Below are positions 15,939 through 24,273 of a stretch of DNA of 64,000 bases, piece after piece. A program made the translations under genes and the position numbers. Each line of letters opens with the position of its first letter. The first letter of the stretch is position 1. The notes beneath the pieces were generated by a model. It searched no databases. It saw only the letters and a program-made list of their open reading frames with translations, and had not been told where the DNA came from. The stretch lies in NCBI RefSeq assembly GCF_017743995.1, contig NZ_JAGHRB010000007.1:1-64000 (forward strand), written 5' to 3'. The stretch comes from Ruegeria sp. R13_0. Lineage in GTDB: Bacteria; Pseudomonadota; Alphaproteobacteria; Rhodobacterales; Rhodobacteraceae.

Positions 15939-16457
15939 TTACGCAGCTTCCGCCTTCTCTTCGATGGTGGAAAGGATGCTTGCGATGTTGCTTGCAGGTG
16001 CGCCAATCGCGCCGGCGATGTTCGAAGCAGGTGCGCCAATGCAGCCCACGATCGAAGCAATAAGCTCCTCGCGAGACGGCATTTTCGAAACTGTTTCGAC
16101 GCCTTTGCGGTCCAGAGCGTTCTCGCCCATTGCACCGCCAAGGATTTCGAACTTCTTGTTCTCCTTGGCGAAGTCCTCGGCCACCTTGGCTGCTGCCACA
16201 GGGTCCTCGGAATAGGTCAGAACGGTCATCCCCGTCAGCAGGTCGGCCATGCTTTCACACGGCTTACCCTCAAGGGCGATTTTGGCGAGCCTGTTCTTGG
16301 CAACACGCACGGCACCACCCGCGTCACGAGCACGTGCGCGAAGGTCCTGCATCTCGGCAACTGTCAGACCGGCGTAGTGAGCAACCACTACGACGCCAGA
16401 GCTTTCGAAGATTTGGCCGAGTTCCTCGACCACTTTCTCTTTCTGGGCTCTATCCAC
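15939..16457 (-). CDS. rplJ: 50S ribosomal protein L10
   Basis: L10 anchors L7/L12 dimers to the 50S stalk base. A GTG start at 16457 ([17 protein letters not shown]) is chosen because GGAGAG sits 5-6 nt upstream and the family begins here; the frame is open nine codons further upstream. The product is 172 residues. The C-terminal helix contains a repeated segment [20 protein letters not shown] that binds L12 dimers. In many bacteria L10 with L12 represses its own operon by binding the leader. Confidence 0.95.
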   Translation of the reverse strand: MDRAQKEKVVEELGQIFESSGVVVVAHYAGLTVAEMQDLRARARDAGGAVRVAKNRLAKIALEGKPCESMADLLTGMTVLTYSEDPVAAAKVAEDFAKENKKFEILGGAMGENALDRKGVETVSKMPSREELIASIVGCIGAPASNIAGAIGAPASNIASILSTIEEKAEAA

Positions 16458-16893
16458 AGTTCTCTCCAAGTTTGGGGCAATCACTTACCCCGGCTCATAT
16501 TTGCCGAGGGGTTAACCCCGGCGTTCAGGTCCGTTGTTACGGGATTGGCCAAAATGCGCCCGAGGGTGGGACCCTCAGAATTCTTTGGTCTTACCCGTCT
16601 CAGGCAGGGAATTAAGGGGCCATATGGCACCACCCACCGTCTTGGACGAAACGAAATAAAGCGCACGACGAATCGCACGCTTTACTTCGCAGCCTTACTT
16701 AGGGCAGATGACAGGGGTTTCCAAGGGGTAAATTGCCCCTATTTGCACTTGCGGCATCAAGGCGGAATACACCCTTTTTATGCGGGACGATCTCCGCAAG
16801 GGTCAATAGAGGCCAGCAATGTCATTGACAGTGGGTTTCAGCTACGGTCACCTCCGGTATGAATGCCCGAAAACACTCCGGGCTTGAGGCAAA
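16458..16893. other. 436-bp gap: rplJL leader, its promoter, and the 5' flank of the phosphotransferase gene
   Basis: No gene is evident. Minus-strand RNA from the promoter at 16777-16806 would have a leader of about 310 nt before the rplJ start, with several GC-rich stems, for example gagggtgggaccctc at 16562-16576 and ggggttaacccc at 16508-16519. Its length and structure suit an L10-type autoregulatory leader, but I cannot align it to the Rfam model by eye. The extreme right end is the 5' flank of the plus-strand gene at 16894. Confidence 0.45.
16777..16806 (-). promoter_or_regulatory. Candidate promoter of rplJL-rpoBC
   Basis: On the minus strand TTGACC (16801-16806), an 18-bp spacer and CATAAA (16777-16782) form a plausible sigma70 promoter pointing at rplJ. 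The spacer is slightly long and no other candidate in the gap looks better. Confidence 0.5.
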
Positions 16894-17853
16894 ATGACAG
16901 CGGTTACTCTGGAAGAATTCGACAAGGCCAATGCCTGCGCCGATGAGCTGGCACAGGACTGTCTGGACACGCCCATCACACAGATCCGGTTCCATTGCCG
17001 ATCCCATGCCTTTCCCGATACACGTCTGGTGTGGAAGGTCGAAACGTCGAACCGCTCCTATGCGCTGAAGCTTGATACGATGTCGCCTGAAACAGGCCGC
17101 CTGCGCAAAGAGTTCGACCTGCTGGTGCAACTGACCGAACACTTCAAGACGTCCAAAAACAATCGGGTCGTTCGTCCCGTCTACATGTCGCCAAGCGGCG
17201 TGTTCATGGTGACTGAGTTTGTTAAGCGTCCAACCGCGACGGACATCATCTACAACAGCGAAGACGACGCTCAGGTGGCGCAAGTCTATCGCCGTGCGGG
17301 GTCGTGGCTGCATGACCTCCACGGGGTTCAAAACGCCACGGACTACGCATTTCGCCCGCGATGGATGATCGACAGCATACGCGAGCAGTCCACCCAAGTG
17401 CCCTCGCACGTCTCGGACATCAGCCAACCCATGGTCGAGGAATTTCTGGCTGAAGCCGCATCCTTGAAAAACCGCCCCGACCTGCGTGTATTTTCACATG
17501 GGGATTTTCACGGCCTGAACCTGATCATGGGCCAAGGAACTGCCATCGGGCTGGATTTCACCGAGGCCCGCGACAAGCTGGCCGTCTATGATATCGTCGA
17601 CTTTCTGAAAGCGGACATCTACCGGGACGGGGCCGACAGGGAAGTCGACCGAAGCGGCGCTCTGACCCGCAACAAGGAGATGTTCTTCCGCCAGTATCGC
17701 CACCCGATCGACACGCAGATTCTTGAATGCTGCCTGCGGGGCCGGTTGCTGAAGGACTGGCTTCGCCTCTGGCAACCGGACTTCACCTGCAGCGAGTTCG
17801 AACTGCGCAAACGCGACCGGCTGCAAATACGACTGCAACAGGCCTTCCGCTAA
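16894..17853 (+). CDS. Phosphotransferase of the aminoglycoside/choline kinase superfamily
   Basis: A 319-residue protein with the APH-type kinase fold. Near residues 203-210 it has the catalytic Brenner motif HGDFHGLN, followed by the Mg-binding segment GLDFTEARD. The N-terminal lobe contains VWKVETSNRSYALKL, where the lysine should hold ATP. No signal peptide is present. The substrate is unknown; relatives phosphorylate aminoglycosides, choline, homoserine or thiamine. It is transcribed against the flanking ribosomal genes and shares a bidirectional terminator with rplA, so it is an independent insertion in the rplA-rplJ interval. Confidence 0.8.
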   Translation: MTAVTLEEFDKANACADELAQDCLDTPITQIRFHCRSHAFPDTRLVWKVETSNRSYALKLDTMSPETGRLRKEFDLLVQLTEHFKTSKNNRVVRPVYMSPSGVFMVTEFVKRPTATDIIYNSEDDAQVAQVYRRAGSWLHDLHGVQNATDYAFRPRWMIDSIREQSTQVPSHVSDISQPMVEEFLAEAASLKNRPDLRVFSHGDFHGLNLIMGQGTAIGLDFTEARDKLAVYDIVDFLKADIYRDGADREVDRSGALTRNKEMFFRQYRHPIDTQILECCLRGRLLKDWLRLWQPDFTCSEFELRKRDRLQIRLQQAFR

Positions 17854-17863
17854 GGCAGCAAAA

Positions 17864-17891
17864 AACCCGAGCAGCTTGCGCTACTCGGGTT
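17864..17891. terminator. Bidirectional terminator between the phosphotransferase gene and rplA
   Basis: Arms aacccgag and ctcgggtt enclose a loop that can extend through agc/gct pairing. It lies 11 bp after the plus-strand stop and 29 bp after the rplA stop. On the minus strand the stem is followed by a T-run (from aaaaa on the plus strand), so it serves rplA best. Confidence 0.8.
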
Positions 17892-17919
17892 TCAAGGATT
17901 GCTTCGTCTGCTTTAAGGC

Positions 17920-18618
17920 TTATTCGCCTGCTGCAGCCGCCACGTCCAGGGTCACACCCGGGCCCATGGTCGAGCTGAGCGCGATCTTCTTCATGTAGGT
18001 GCCTTTGGCGCCCGACGGCTTGGCTTTTGCAACAGCCGAGATGAAGGCACGGACGTTTTCAGCCAGCTTGGCTTCGTCGAAGGACGCTTTGCCAACGCCT
18101 GCGTGCACAACGCCACCTTTTTCAGCTTTGAACTGAACTTCACCGCCTTTGGCAGCTTCCACGGCCGCTTTCACGTCCATGGTCACGGTGCCAACTTTGG
18201 GGTTTGGCATCAGGTTGCGCGGGCCCAGAACTTTACCCAGACGACCAACGATCGGCATCATGTCAGGGGTCGCGATGCAGCGATCAAATTCGATGGTGCC
18301 GCCCTGGATGGTTTCCATCAGGTCCTCTGCACCAACAATGTCTGCGCCAGCTTCTTTCGCTTCGTCTGCCTTGGGGCCACGAGCGAATACAGCAACGCGC
18401 ATCGCTTTACCGGTGCCGTTCGGCAGGCCGACAACGCCGCGAACCATCTGGTCTGCGTGACGCGTGTCAACGCCCAGGTTCATCGCGATTTCGATGGTCT
18501 CGTCAAATTTCGAGGTCGCGTTGCCTTTTACCAGGGCAACTGCTTCTTCAACCGACAGGTTTTCCTTGCCGGCGACAGCTTCGCGCGCAGCGCGGGTACG
18601 TTTACCGAGTTTTGCCAT
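17920..18618 (-). CDS. rplA: 50S ribosomal protein L1
   Basis: L1 forms the mobile L1 stalk of the 50S subunit near the E site, binding 23S rRNA. The product is 232 residues, the normal length, beginning [15 protein letters not shown], with the signature [14 protein letters not shown] in the second domain. It starts one base after the rplK stop codon, with GAGGTGAAATAAG as the ribosome binding region, so the two genes are translationally coupled. In many bacteria L1 represses the rplKA mRNA. Confidence 0.97.
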   Translation of the reverse strand: MAKLGKRTRAAREAVAGKENLSVEEAVALVKGNATSKFDETIEIAMNLGVDTRHADQMVRGVVGLPNGTGKAMRVAVFARGPKADEAKEAGADIVGAEDLMETIQGGTIEFDRCIATPDMMPIVGRLGKVLGPRNLMPNPKVGTVTMDVKAAVEAAKGGEVQFKAEKGGVVHAGVGKASFDEAKLAENVRAFISAVAKAKPSGAKGTYMKKIALSSTMGPGVTLDVAAAAGE

Positions 18619-18619
18619 C

Positions 18620-19069
18620 TTATTTCACCTCGATGCCCATAGAGCGGGCCGAGCCCAGGATGATCTGCATCGCGCCTTCGACGTCGTTGGCGTTCAGATC
18701 TTTCATTTTGGCTTCGGCGATTTCACGAACCTGCTTGGTGGTCACAGTGGCCACGGTCTCACGACCAGGGTTCTCCGCACCACGGGGGCGGTTACGCTTG
18801 CCAACCGGCTTCAGACCAGCTGCTTTTTTCAGGTAGTAAGACGCGGGTGGCGTCTTGATGTCCATGGTGAAGGACTTGTCCTGATAATAGGTGATCACGG
18901 TCGGGCAAGGAGCGCCCTGCTCCATGTCTGCGGTCTTGGCGTTGAACGCCTTGCAGAATTCCATGATGTTGATGCCGCGCTGACCCAGCGCCGGACCAAC
19001 TGGAGGCGACGGGTTCGCCTGACCTGCAGGAACCTGCAGTTTCATTGTACCAGCAAGCTTCTTAGCCAT
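18620..19069 (-). CDS. rplK: 50S ribosomal protein L11
   Basis: L11 binds the GTPase-associated region of 23S rRNA and is needed for RelA activation. The product is 149 residues with the N-terminal proline-rich segment [20 protein letters not shown] and the C-terminal RNA-binding domain. It is the first gene of the rplKA unit. Its start codon overlaps by 8 bp the end of an upstream open frame that continues from a methyltransferase gene; the true rplK promoter appears to be the one at 19194-19220. Confidence 0.97.
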   Translation of the reverse strand: MAKKLAGTMKLQVPAGQANPSPPVGPALGQRGINIMEFCKAFNAKTADMEQGAPCPTVITYYQDKSFTMDIKTPPASYYLKKAAGLKPVGKRNRPRGAENPGRETVATVTTKQVREIAEAKMKDLNANDVEGAMQIILGSARSMGIEVK

Positions 19070-20219
19070 TTGGTTTTCCTTTCAACGTAGGCAGGACGCG
19101 TCCCACCCGGTTTATGTTGCGTGGTCCGATCCGGGATCGCGATCCCTGAAACCTCCCACGAGAGAATCTCGCCCGAAGACGATAGAGGCGGCGTTTATAG
19201 GGGAATGAGTGGGTTGGCAAGGGGTTGGAGCTGCAATCGGAAAAGACTGCATCGACACCAGGCATCACAATTTTGGAAGGAACCAGGCGACACCCCACAG
19301 AGTTATAGATGGCCACCTCTAGCGCCATTTGCCTTAGGTGTCGCATGTCCGTTCCGCAACAACCGCCAAACACGCGAATAAATGGATTGTCCCGCACAAC
19401 ATGCGCAATCTCCTGACCCAGTTGAACAGGGTCACCCTCGTCCAATTCCTTAGCTTCATCCAGTTCCGCATGCGAACAGCGCGACGCGTTGGCCACCACA
19501 CCTTTGAGTCTTGGGTGTTTGTTTAGAGCCTCCGCAAAGTGCGTGGGGTGCGCACAATTCACCATATAAAAAAGCGCCGCGCTGTCTGTTTCCATTTCGA
19601 TTTGGTTCAATGCGTCTGTCAGCTTTGTCCCGTCAGCAAGACACCCGTCAGTTTCTAAAACGAGAGACATGATGATTGGTAATTCGAAGTCTCGCGCCGC
19701 CAGAACACAACCAACGGCCTCATTCACGTGATTAAACGTATAGGCCGTGACCAGATCGACACTGGTTTCTTTCAGGGTCGAAAGTTGCACACTGTGGTAT
19801 TCGCGAGCCTGTTCAACCGGCATGGGAGCAATATCTGCATAGGGATCATATCTTGGACCGACACAAGCAGAAACCAAGACATCGTCGCGACCAGAGGCAT
19901 TGCGCACCTCGTCCATCAAAGCAACGCCGTCTTTATTCACTTCTCGGAGCTTCTCTGCATCGTAACCCAACGGCGCGGCCCGATCGGCATTCGCCATCCA
20001 GGTCGGAGCGTCGAGTATACAACTCACCCCCATATCCCCAGACAACTCAACCAATTCCTGCATTTGCTGCGCCAGAACGGCCCGCGTTTCAGGTTTCTCC
20101 AGCAAGGGGAAAGACGCGAACCCAGGAAGTTCAATGCCGTGATTGAAGATCAGGTCCGTACCTGTACCCGCATAGACAAGGAAGTGTTTGTCACTTTCAT
20201 TTGGGAGTTTTCGCGCCAT
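19062..20219 (-). CDS. Homocysteine S-methyltransferase-family protein with run-on C terminus
   Basis: The family transfers methyl groups from S-methylmethionine, betaine or similar donors to homocysteine, using a zinc-bound thiolate. The ATG at 20219 is preferred because GAGGAG lies 6 nt upstream. The zinc ligands are present: NCAHP (Cys222) and GGCCGT (Cys287 and Cys288). The core ends near residue 310, which is where the family usually stops. A further 75 Arg/Ser-rich residues translate the rplK promoter and leader, and the frame ends 8 bp inside rplK. This suggests a lost stop codon or an insertion that removed the natural end. The DNA is visibly less G+C-rich than its neighbours. Its place between nusG and rplK is unusual. 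The core may well be active; the tail is probably junk. Confidence 0.8.
   Translation of the reverse strand: MARKLPNESDKHFLVYAGTGTDLIFNHGIELPGFASFPLLEKPETRAVLAQQMQELVELSGDMGVSCILDAPTWMANADRAAPLGYDAEKLREVNKDGVALMDEVRNASGRDDVLVSACVGPRYDPYADIAPMPVEQAREYHSVQLSTLKETSVDLVTAYTFNHVNEAVGCVLAARDFELPIIMSLVLETDGCLADGTKLTDALNQIEMETDSAALFYMVNCAHPTHFAEALNKHPRLKGVVANASRCSHAELDEAKELDEGDPVQLGQEIAHVVRDNPFIRVFGGCCGTDMRHLRQMALEVAIYNSVGCRLVPSKIVMPGVDAVFSDCSSNPLPTHSFPYKRRLYRLRARFSRGRFQGSRSRIGPRNINRVGRVLPTLKGKPNG
19194..19220 (-). promoter_or_regulatory. Promoter of rplKA
   Basis: On the minus strand TTGCCA (19215-19220), a 15-bp spacer (16 bp if CTTGCC is taken) and TATAAA (19194-19199) form a strong-looking promoter 125 bp upstream of rplK. 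It lies within the run-on part of the methyltransferase frame. Confidence 0.65.
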
Positions 20220-20370
20220 TTCACGCTCCTCAAACATCTTCGTTGGATCAACGCCATCTTGGCAGGGGCGAATTCATCTGCAATGCAGCAGTTTTTTCGA
20301 GGGCTCGTCAAGTTTCCGGATAATCTATCCCAGCACCAAATCCCGCTTTGGCACGGCAGGCCAAACAGAA

Positions 20371-20400
20371 GAAGCCACGCTGCCCGGGCTGCGTGGCTTC
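20371..20400 (-). terminator. Hairpin terminator after nusG
   Basis: Arms gaagccacgc and gcgtggcttc surround a self-complementary gcccgggc centre, giving a long GC-rich stem 22 bp beyond the nusG stop codon. The minus-strand tail is TTCTGTTTGG, only moderately T-rich. The rest of the 20220-20422 gap holds no gene. Confidence 0.65.
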
Positions 20401-20422
20401 GTACATCTTCGAATAAGGCTGT

Positions 20423-20956
20423 TCAGCTCTGCTTGGTGACCTGCGTAAAGTCCAGCTCGACCGGCGTTTCCCGCCCGAAGATCGAAACCGAGACTTTCAG
20501 CTTTTGCGCTTCGTCGTCTACGCCTTCGACCATGCCATCGAAATCTTCGAACGGACCGTCGTTGACCTTGACCTTCTCGCCGACCTCGAAGCTGATCATC
20601 AGTTTCGGTGCTTCTTCACCTTCCTGAACACGGTTCAGGATCTGGTTAACTTCGGCGTCGCGCATCGGCATCGGGCGGCCTTGGGGCCCCAAGAAACCGG
20701 TGACGCGGTTGATCGAGTTGATCAGGTGATAACCCTGATCCGACATTTCCATGTGTACCAGCACGTAGCCCGGCATGAAGCGGCGCTCGGTCGTGACTTT
20801 CTTGCCCCGGCGCACTTCGATCACCTCTTCGGTGGGGACCAGTACTTCGTCGATATCGTCCTCAAGGCCCTGTTCAGCCACCGACGTGCGGATCTGCTCT
20901 GCGATCTTCTTTTCGAAATTCGAAAGAACGCTGACCGAGTACCACCGTTTCGCCAT
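20423..20956 (-). CDS. nusG: Transcription termination/antitermination factor NusG
   Basis: NusG binds RNA polymerase beta' and links it to Rho or ribosomal protein S10. The ATG at 20956 gives 177 residues starting [21 protein letters not shown], the family start; 44 upstream in-frame codons are not homologous. The NGN domain comes first with [14 protein letters not shown], and the C-terminal KOW domain has [17 protein letters not shown] near residues 125-141. It is paired with secE, as almost everywhere in bacteria, but the gap to secE is 211 bp, longer than usual. Confidence 0.96.
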   Translation of the reverse strand: MAKRWYSVSVLSNFEKKIAEQIRTSVAEQGLEDDIDEVLVPTEEVIEVRRGKKVTTERRFMPGYVLVHMEMSDQGYHLINSINRVTGFLGPQGRPMPMRDAEVNQILNRVQEGEEAPKLMISFEVGEKVKVNDGPFEDFDGMVEGVDDEAQKLKVSVSIFGRETPVELDFTQVTKQS

Positions 20957-21167
20957 GAACCTGTCGTCCTTGTTTGTCTTGGGCCAAGTCCCGCATCGCG
21001 GGTTCGCCCTGTATTGAAATCCTGTCGCGGCCTGCCCGCGAGTTCCGGAATAAAAAGCGGCGCGCAGCCCGAATCGCCACACGCCCATTCCGAATAGTCC
21101 CGTGTGAACTACTCTGAGATTCCGCGCTGTGCAAGGGGGGCTGCGGTGTTTCCGCGACTAAGGGCAG

Positions 21168-21365
21168 TTAGCTGAACGCGCCCAGGATCAGTTGCAAGCC
21201 GCCACGAATGCCCAGATCAACCAGGGCAAAGAAAACAGCGGTCAGAGCAGCCATGATGAACACCATGACCGTGGTCAGCAGCACCTCGCGCCGGGTCGGC
21301 CAAACGACCTTGGAAACTTCGGCTCGAACTTGCTGAATGAACTGGATCGGGTTGGTGGTGGCCAT
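21168..21365 (-). CDS. secE: Preprotein translocase subunit SecE
   Basis: SecE stabilises SecY in the SecYEG protein export channel of the inner membrane. The 65-residue product has the short amphipathic helix with FIQQVRAEVSKVVWPTRRE (residues 9-27), then one membrane helix at about residues 31-50. The single-helix form is normal for alphaproteobacteria. It lies upstream of nusG in transcription order and has its own promoter at 21398-21426. Confidence 0.95.
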   Translation of the reverse strand: MATTNPIQFIQQVRAEVSKVVWPTRREVLLTTVMVFIMAALTAVFFALVDLGIRGGLQLILGAFS

Positions 21366-21397
21366 TTGGCGGGTTCTCTCTGCTAGCGGATAGGCCG

Positions 21398-21426
21398 GAC
21401 ATAGCCGGGCATTGCGGCAATTTCAA
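21398..21426 (-). promoter_or_regulatory. Promoter of secE-nusG
   Basis: On the minus strand TTGAAA (21421-21426), a 17-bp spacer and TATGTC (21398-21403) form a good sigma70-like promoter 33 bp upstream of the secE start codon. Confidence 0.65.
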
Positions 21427-21466
21427 GGGCGGTTGGGATCAACTGTGATTTTGCATCCTCAGCCAG

Positions 21467-21625
21467 CTACTGCTTGGGTTTGTCATCCCATTCATCGCTG
21501 AGGATACGGCGCGCATCGCCCTCGGGGTCTTCGTATTGGTTCGAGCGGACCGTGTAGACAAATGCAACCAGGCCAATTCCGCCCAGAAACAGGGAAATCG
21601 GGATCAGATAGGCGAGCACTTCCAT
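21467..21625 (-). CDS. ccoS: Cytochrome oxidase maturation protein CcoS
   Basis: A 52-residue protein read from the ATG at 21625: MEVLAYLIPISLFLGGIGLV opens with one membrane helix, followed by the family motif RSNQYEDPEGDARRIL and an acidic/lysine tail. CcoS is needed for cofactor insertion into the cbb3 oxidase. It follows ccoI by 5 bp, completing ccoGHIS in the canonical order. It is below usual gene-calling length limits and easily missed. Confidence 0.93.
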   Translation of the reverse strand: MEVLAYLIPISLFLGGIGLVAFVYTVRSNQYEDPEGDARRILSDEWDDKPKQ

Positions 21626-21630
21626 GGCAG

Positions 21631-23808
21631 TTACCTCAGCCGCAAGGCATTCAAAGATACGGTAATCGACGAGGTCGACATCGCCAACGCCGCAATCAAA
21701 GGCGTGGCAAGCCCAATCACCGCCAGCGGCACCGCAATCACGTTATAGACCGTAGCAATCCGGAAATTCTCGCGAATCCGTTTCGTGGCTTTGACGGCAG
21801 TGTCGCAGGCATCGGCGATGGGGGACAAGTCGGTCCCCAACAGAACGATATCGGACGCAACCCGCGCCGCATCCAAGGCCGAGGCCGGCGAGATCGACAC
21901 ATGCGCTGCCGCAAGGGCTGCCGTATCGTTCAGACCATCGCCCACCATCAGGACCTTGTGGCCCTTCTCACTGAGCTCCTGAATGCGCTGCGCTTTGTCC
22001 TGAGGCAACGCTTCGGCAATCCAGTTCTCGATCCCCAGTTTCTCGGCCAAAGCTTTCACAGCACCTGTCGAATCGCCCGAAATCAGGATCACCTGCTTTC
22101 CGGCTTTGGCGAAGCCCGAGACGGCCTCAGCCGCGCCCGGTCGCAAGGCATCGGTAAACCGGAAGGCCACCGGCGCATTGGTTCCAACTGACAGCCAGGC
22201 AGAGGTCTCGACCCCTTGTTCCGCACCAACCCAAGCCGCGCGTCCCAGACGCACGCGCTGGTTTCGATACTGGGCCTCGGTGCCATAGCCCGGAACCTCG
22301 GTGACATCGCGCAGCGTCGCGGGTTTGATCCCAGCCTCACGCGCGGCTTTGGCCAGAGCGACCGACAAGGGATGCGCCGACGCCTCGGCCAGGGCCAGTG
22401 CGATCTCAAGATCGGCCGTGCTGTGGTCGCCCAGATTGATCACCTCGGGCGCGCCTGAGGTCAGCGTGCCGGTTTTGTCGAAGACGACCGTATCAACCTC
22501 GGCCAGACGTTCCAGCGCGGTGGCGTGTTTGATCAGCATGCCTTTGCGGAACAACCGGCCCGAGGCCGCGGTGGTCACCGCAGGAACTGCCAGCCCCAGC
22601 GCACAGGGGCAGGTGATGATCAGCACCGCCGCCGCGATGTTCAAAGCTGTGCGCAGGTCGCCGGAATAGATGTACCAGCCCACGAAGCTGAGCGCCGACA
22701 GGATGTGGACGCCGGGGGCGTAAAGCTTGGCCGCTTTGTCCGCCAGAGAGGTGTATCTAGACCGGCCGGATTCGGCGATGGCGACCAGATCGGCCATACG
22801 ATGCAGGGATGTATCTTCACCGACCGCCGTGGCGCGGATGGTCAGAGGGCCGGTCAGGTTGACCTCGCCAGCGCTGACGATCTGGCCTGCCTCGGCAAAC
22901 ACCGGCAGAGTCTCACCCGTCAGCAGGGAGCGGTCCAATTCCGACTGACCCGAGACGATTTGGCCATCCACCGGCATCCGCCCTCCGGGCCGCACAAGGA
23001 TCAGGTCGCCAACGGCCAGGGTGGATACAGCAACCTCTTCTTCGGTGCCATCGACCAGTCGAAGGGCGCGGGGAACCTCCAGCGCTGTTAGTTCCTCAGC
23101 CGCGGACCGCGCAGCGGCGCGGGTGCGGTAGTCTAAGTATCGACCTGCCAGCAGAAAGAAGGTCAGCGTCAGGGCGGCATCGAAATAGGCATGCTCGCCG
23201 CTGAGTGCTGTTTCCCAAAGCGATGTCACCAACGCCAGCAGAATTGCCAGAACAATCGGCACATCCATGTTCAGCCGACGCACACGCAAAGCGGACCACG
23301 CGTTAGCAAAGAAGGGCTGGGCCGAGAAAGCAATCGCAGGCAGGGCGATCGCAGCAGAGATCCAGTGGAACATGTCCCGCGTCGCGTCCGTCGCCCCCGA
23401 CCAGACCGAGACCGACAGCAGCATCACGTTCATCGAGGCAAACCCGGCCACCGCCAAGCGCATCAGCAGGTCCCGCCCCGCCTTGTCCGCACTGGTGGCC
23501 GACAGGGCTCCGGCGTCCAGCTCATGCGCCTCGTAACCCGCGCGCTCCAACACGGGGATCAGATCAGCAGCGCGCATTTCAGGCGCGGCTTTGATCATCG
23601 CACGTTTCAGGGTCAGGTTGACGCGCGCATCCTCGACACCGGGAAGGGCGTTCAAAGCCCTCTCGACATTGGCGATACAGGCCGAGCAATGAATACCGGG
23701 CAGAGACAGCGCGATCTGCACATCCTCAGGGATCGGCCGCGCAGGTTCCGCCGGGGCGGCGATACACCCCGGACAAGCCGCCGTACCTGAGGAAAGCTGA
23801 GCCGTCAC
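21631..23808 (-). CDS. ccoI: Copper-transporting P1B-type ATPase CcoI (FixI)
   Basis: A copper pump of the inner membrane required for assembly of the cbb3 oxidase CuB centre. It has 725 residues. The N terminus has a CPGC motif at 12-15, then a heavy-metal-associated domain with GIHCSAC (Cys41/Cys44). Further on come the phosphatase motif TGE, the membrane metal-binding CPC in ITCPCALGLAVP, the phosphorylation site DKTGTLT, the HP motif SAHPLS and GDGLNDTAAL. It lies 4 bp after ccoH and 5 bp before ccoS. Confidence 0.95.
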   Translation of the reverse strand: MTAQLSSGTAACPGCIAAPAEPARPIPEDVQIALSLPGIHCSACIANVERALNALPGVEDARVNLTLKRAMIKAAPEMRAADLIPVLERAGYEAHELDAGALSATSADKAGRDLLMRLAVAGFASMNVMLLSVSVWSGATDATRDMFHWISAAIALPAIAFSAQPFFANAWSALRVRRLNMDVPIVLAILLALVTSLWETALSGEHAYFDAALTLTFFLLAGRYLDYRTRAAARSAAEELTALEVPRALRLVDGTEEEVAVSTLAVGDLILVRPGGRMPVDGQIVSGQSELDRSLLTGETLPVFAEAGQIVSAGEVNLTGPLTIRATAVGEDTSLHRMADLVAIAESGRSRYTSLADKAAKLYAPGVHILSALSFVGWYIYSGDLRTALNIAAAVLIITCPCALGLAVPAVTTAASGRLFRKGMLIKHATALERLAEVDTVVFDKTGTLTSGAPEVINLGDHSTADLEIALALAEASAHPLSVALAKAAREAGIKPATLRDVTEVPGYGTEAQYRNQRVRLGRAAWVGAEQGVETSAWLSVGTNAPVAFRFTDALRPGAAEAVSGFAKAGKQVILISGDSTGAVKALAEKLGIENWIAEALPQDKAQRIQELSEKGHKVLMVGDGLNDTAALAAAHVSISPASALDAARVASDIVLLGTDLSPIADACDTAVKATKRIRENFRIATVYNVIAVPLAVIGLATPLIAALAMSTSSITVSLNALRLR

Positions 23809-23812
23809 CGCC

Positions 23813-24271
23813 CTACCCTTTCACGTACAAAGGAACCCGCTGAGCGAACTCGGCCCCCGAGTGATCGCGGGCGACCAAACGGATGTTCCAGTTCCCCTTG
23901 CCCAGCGTGGCTGGCGTTGCATAGGCAAGGCCGTCAAAGGTGAAATCGGGCGAGAAATCATCGCGCACATGGGTGGCTCGGCCTACAACGGCCTGCAACT
24001 CGGCCACTTGCACTGGCGCGCCGGTGGCGTCGGTGATGTGCAGGATCAGCAGACCGCCCGTGTTTTCTGCGCGTACTTCCCAACCCAGCGCCTGATGTTC
24101 CTTGAGGCGGTCATTGAACTCCTGACTGGCGACGTAGGAGTTCTTGACCTCCAGCCCCGGGAAGGTTTTGACCGCGCTATAGGCTAGGATCAGGTTCACC
24201 GTGATGATCACACCAAAGGCACATACGAACACCGCAAGGGCGTGTTTACCGGTGAATTTCCGCTCGGACAT
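23813..24271 (-). CDS. ccoH: FixH/CcoH family cbb3 assembly protein
   Basis: CcoH is a membrane-anchored assembly factor that associates with the cbb3 oxidase. The protein has 152 residues with one N-terminal membrane helix (about residues 10-30), followed by a periplasmic beta-rich domain. The conserved FixH segment YVASQEFNDRLKEHQALGW is at residues 46-64. It lies between ccoG (2 bp gap) and ccoI (4 bp gap), so the three are one transcription unit. Confidence 0.92.
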   Translation of the reverse strand: MSERKFTGKHALAVFVCAFGVIITVNLILAYSAVKTFPGLEVKNSYVASQEFNDRLKEHQALGWEVRAENTGGLLILHITDATGAPVQVAELQAVVGRATHVRDDFSPDFTFDGLAYATPATLGKGNWNIRLVARDHSGAEFAQRVPLYVKG

Positions 24272-24273
24272 GA

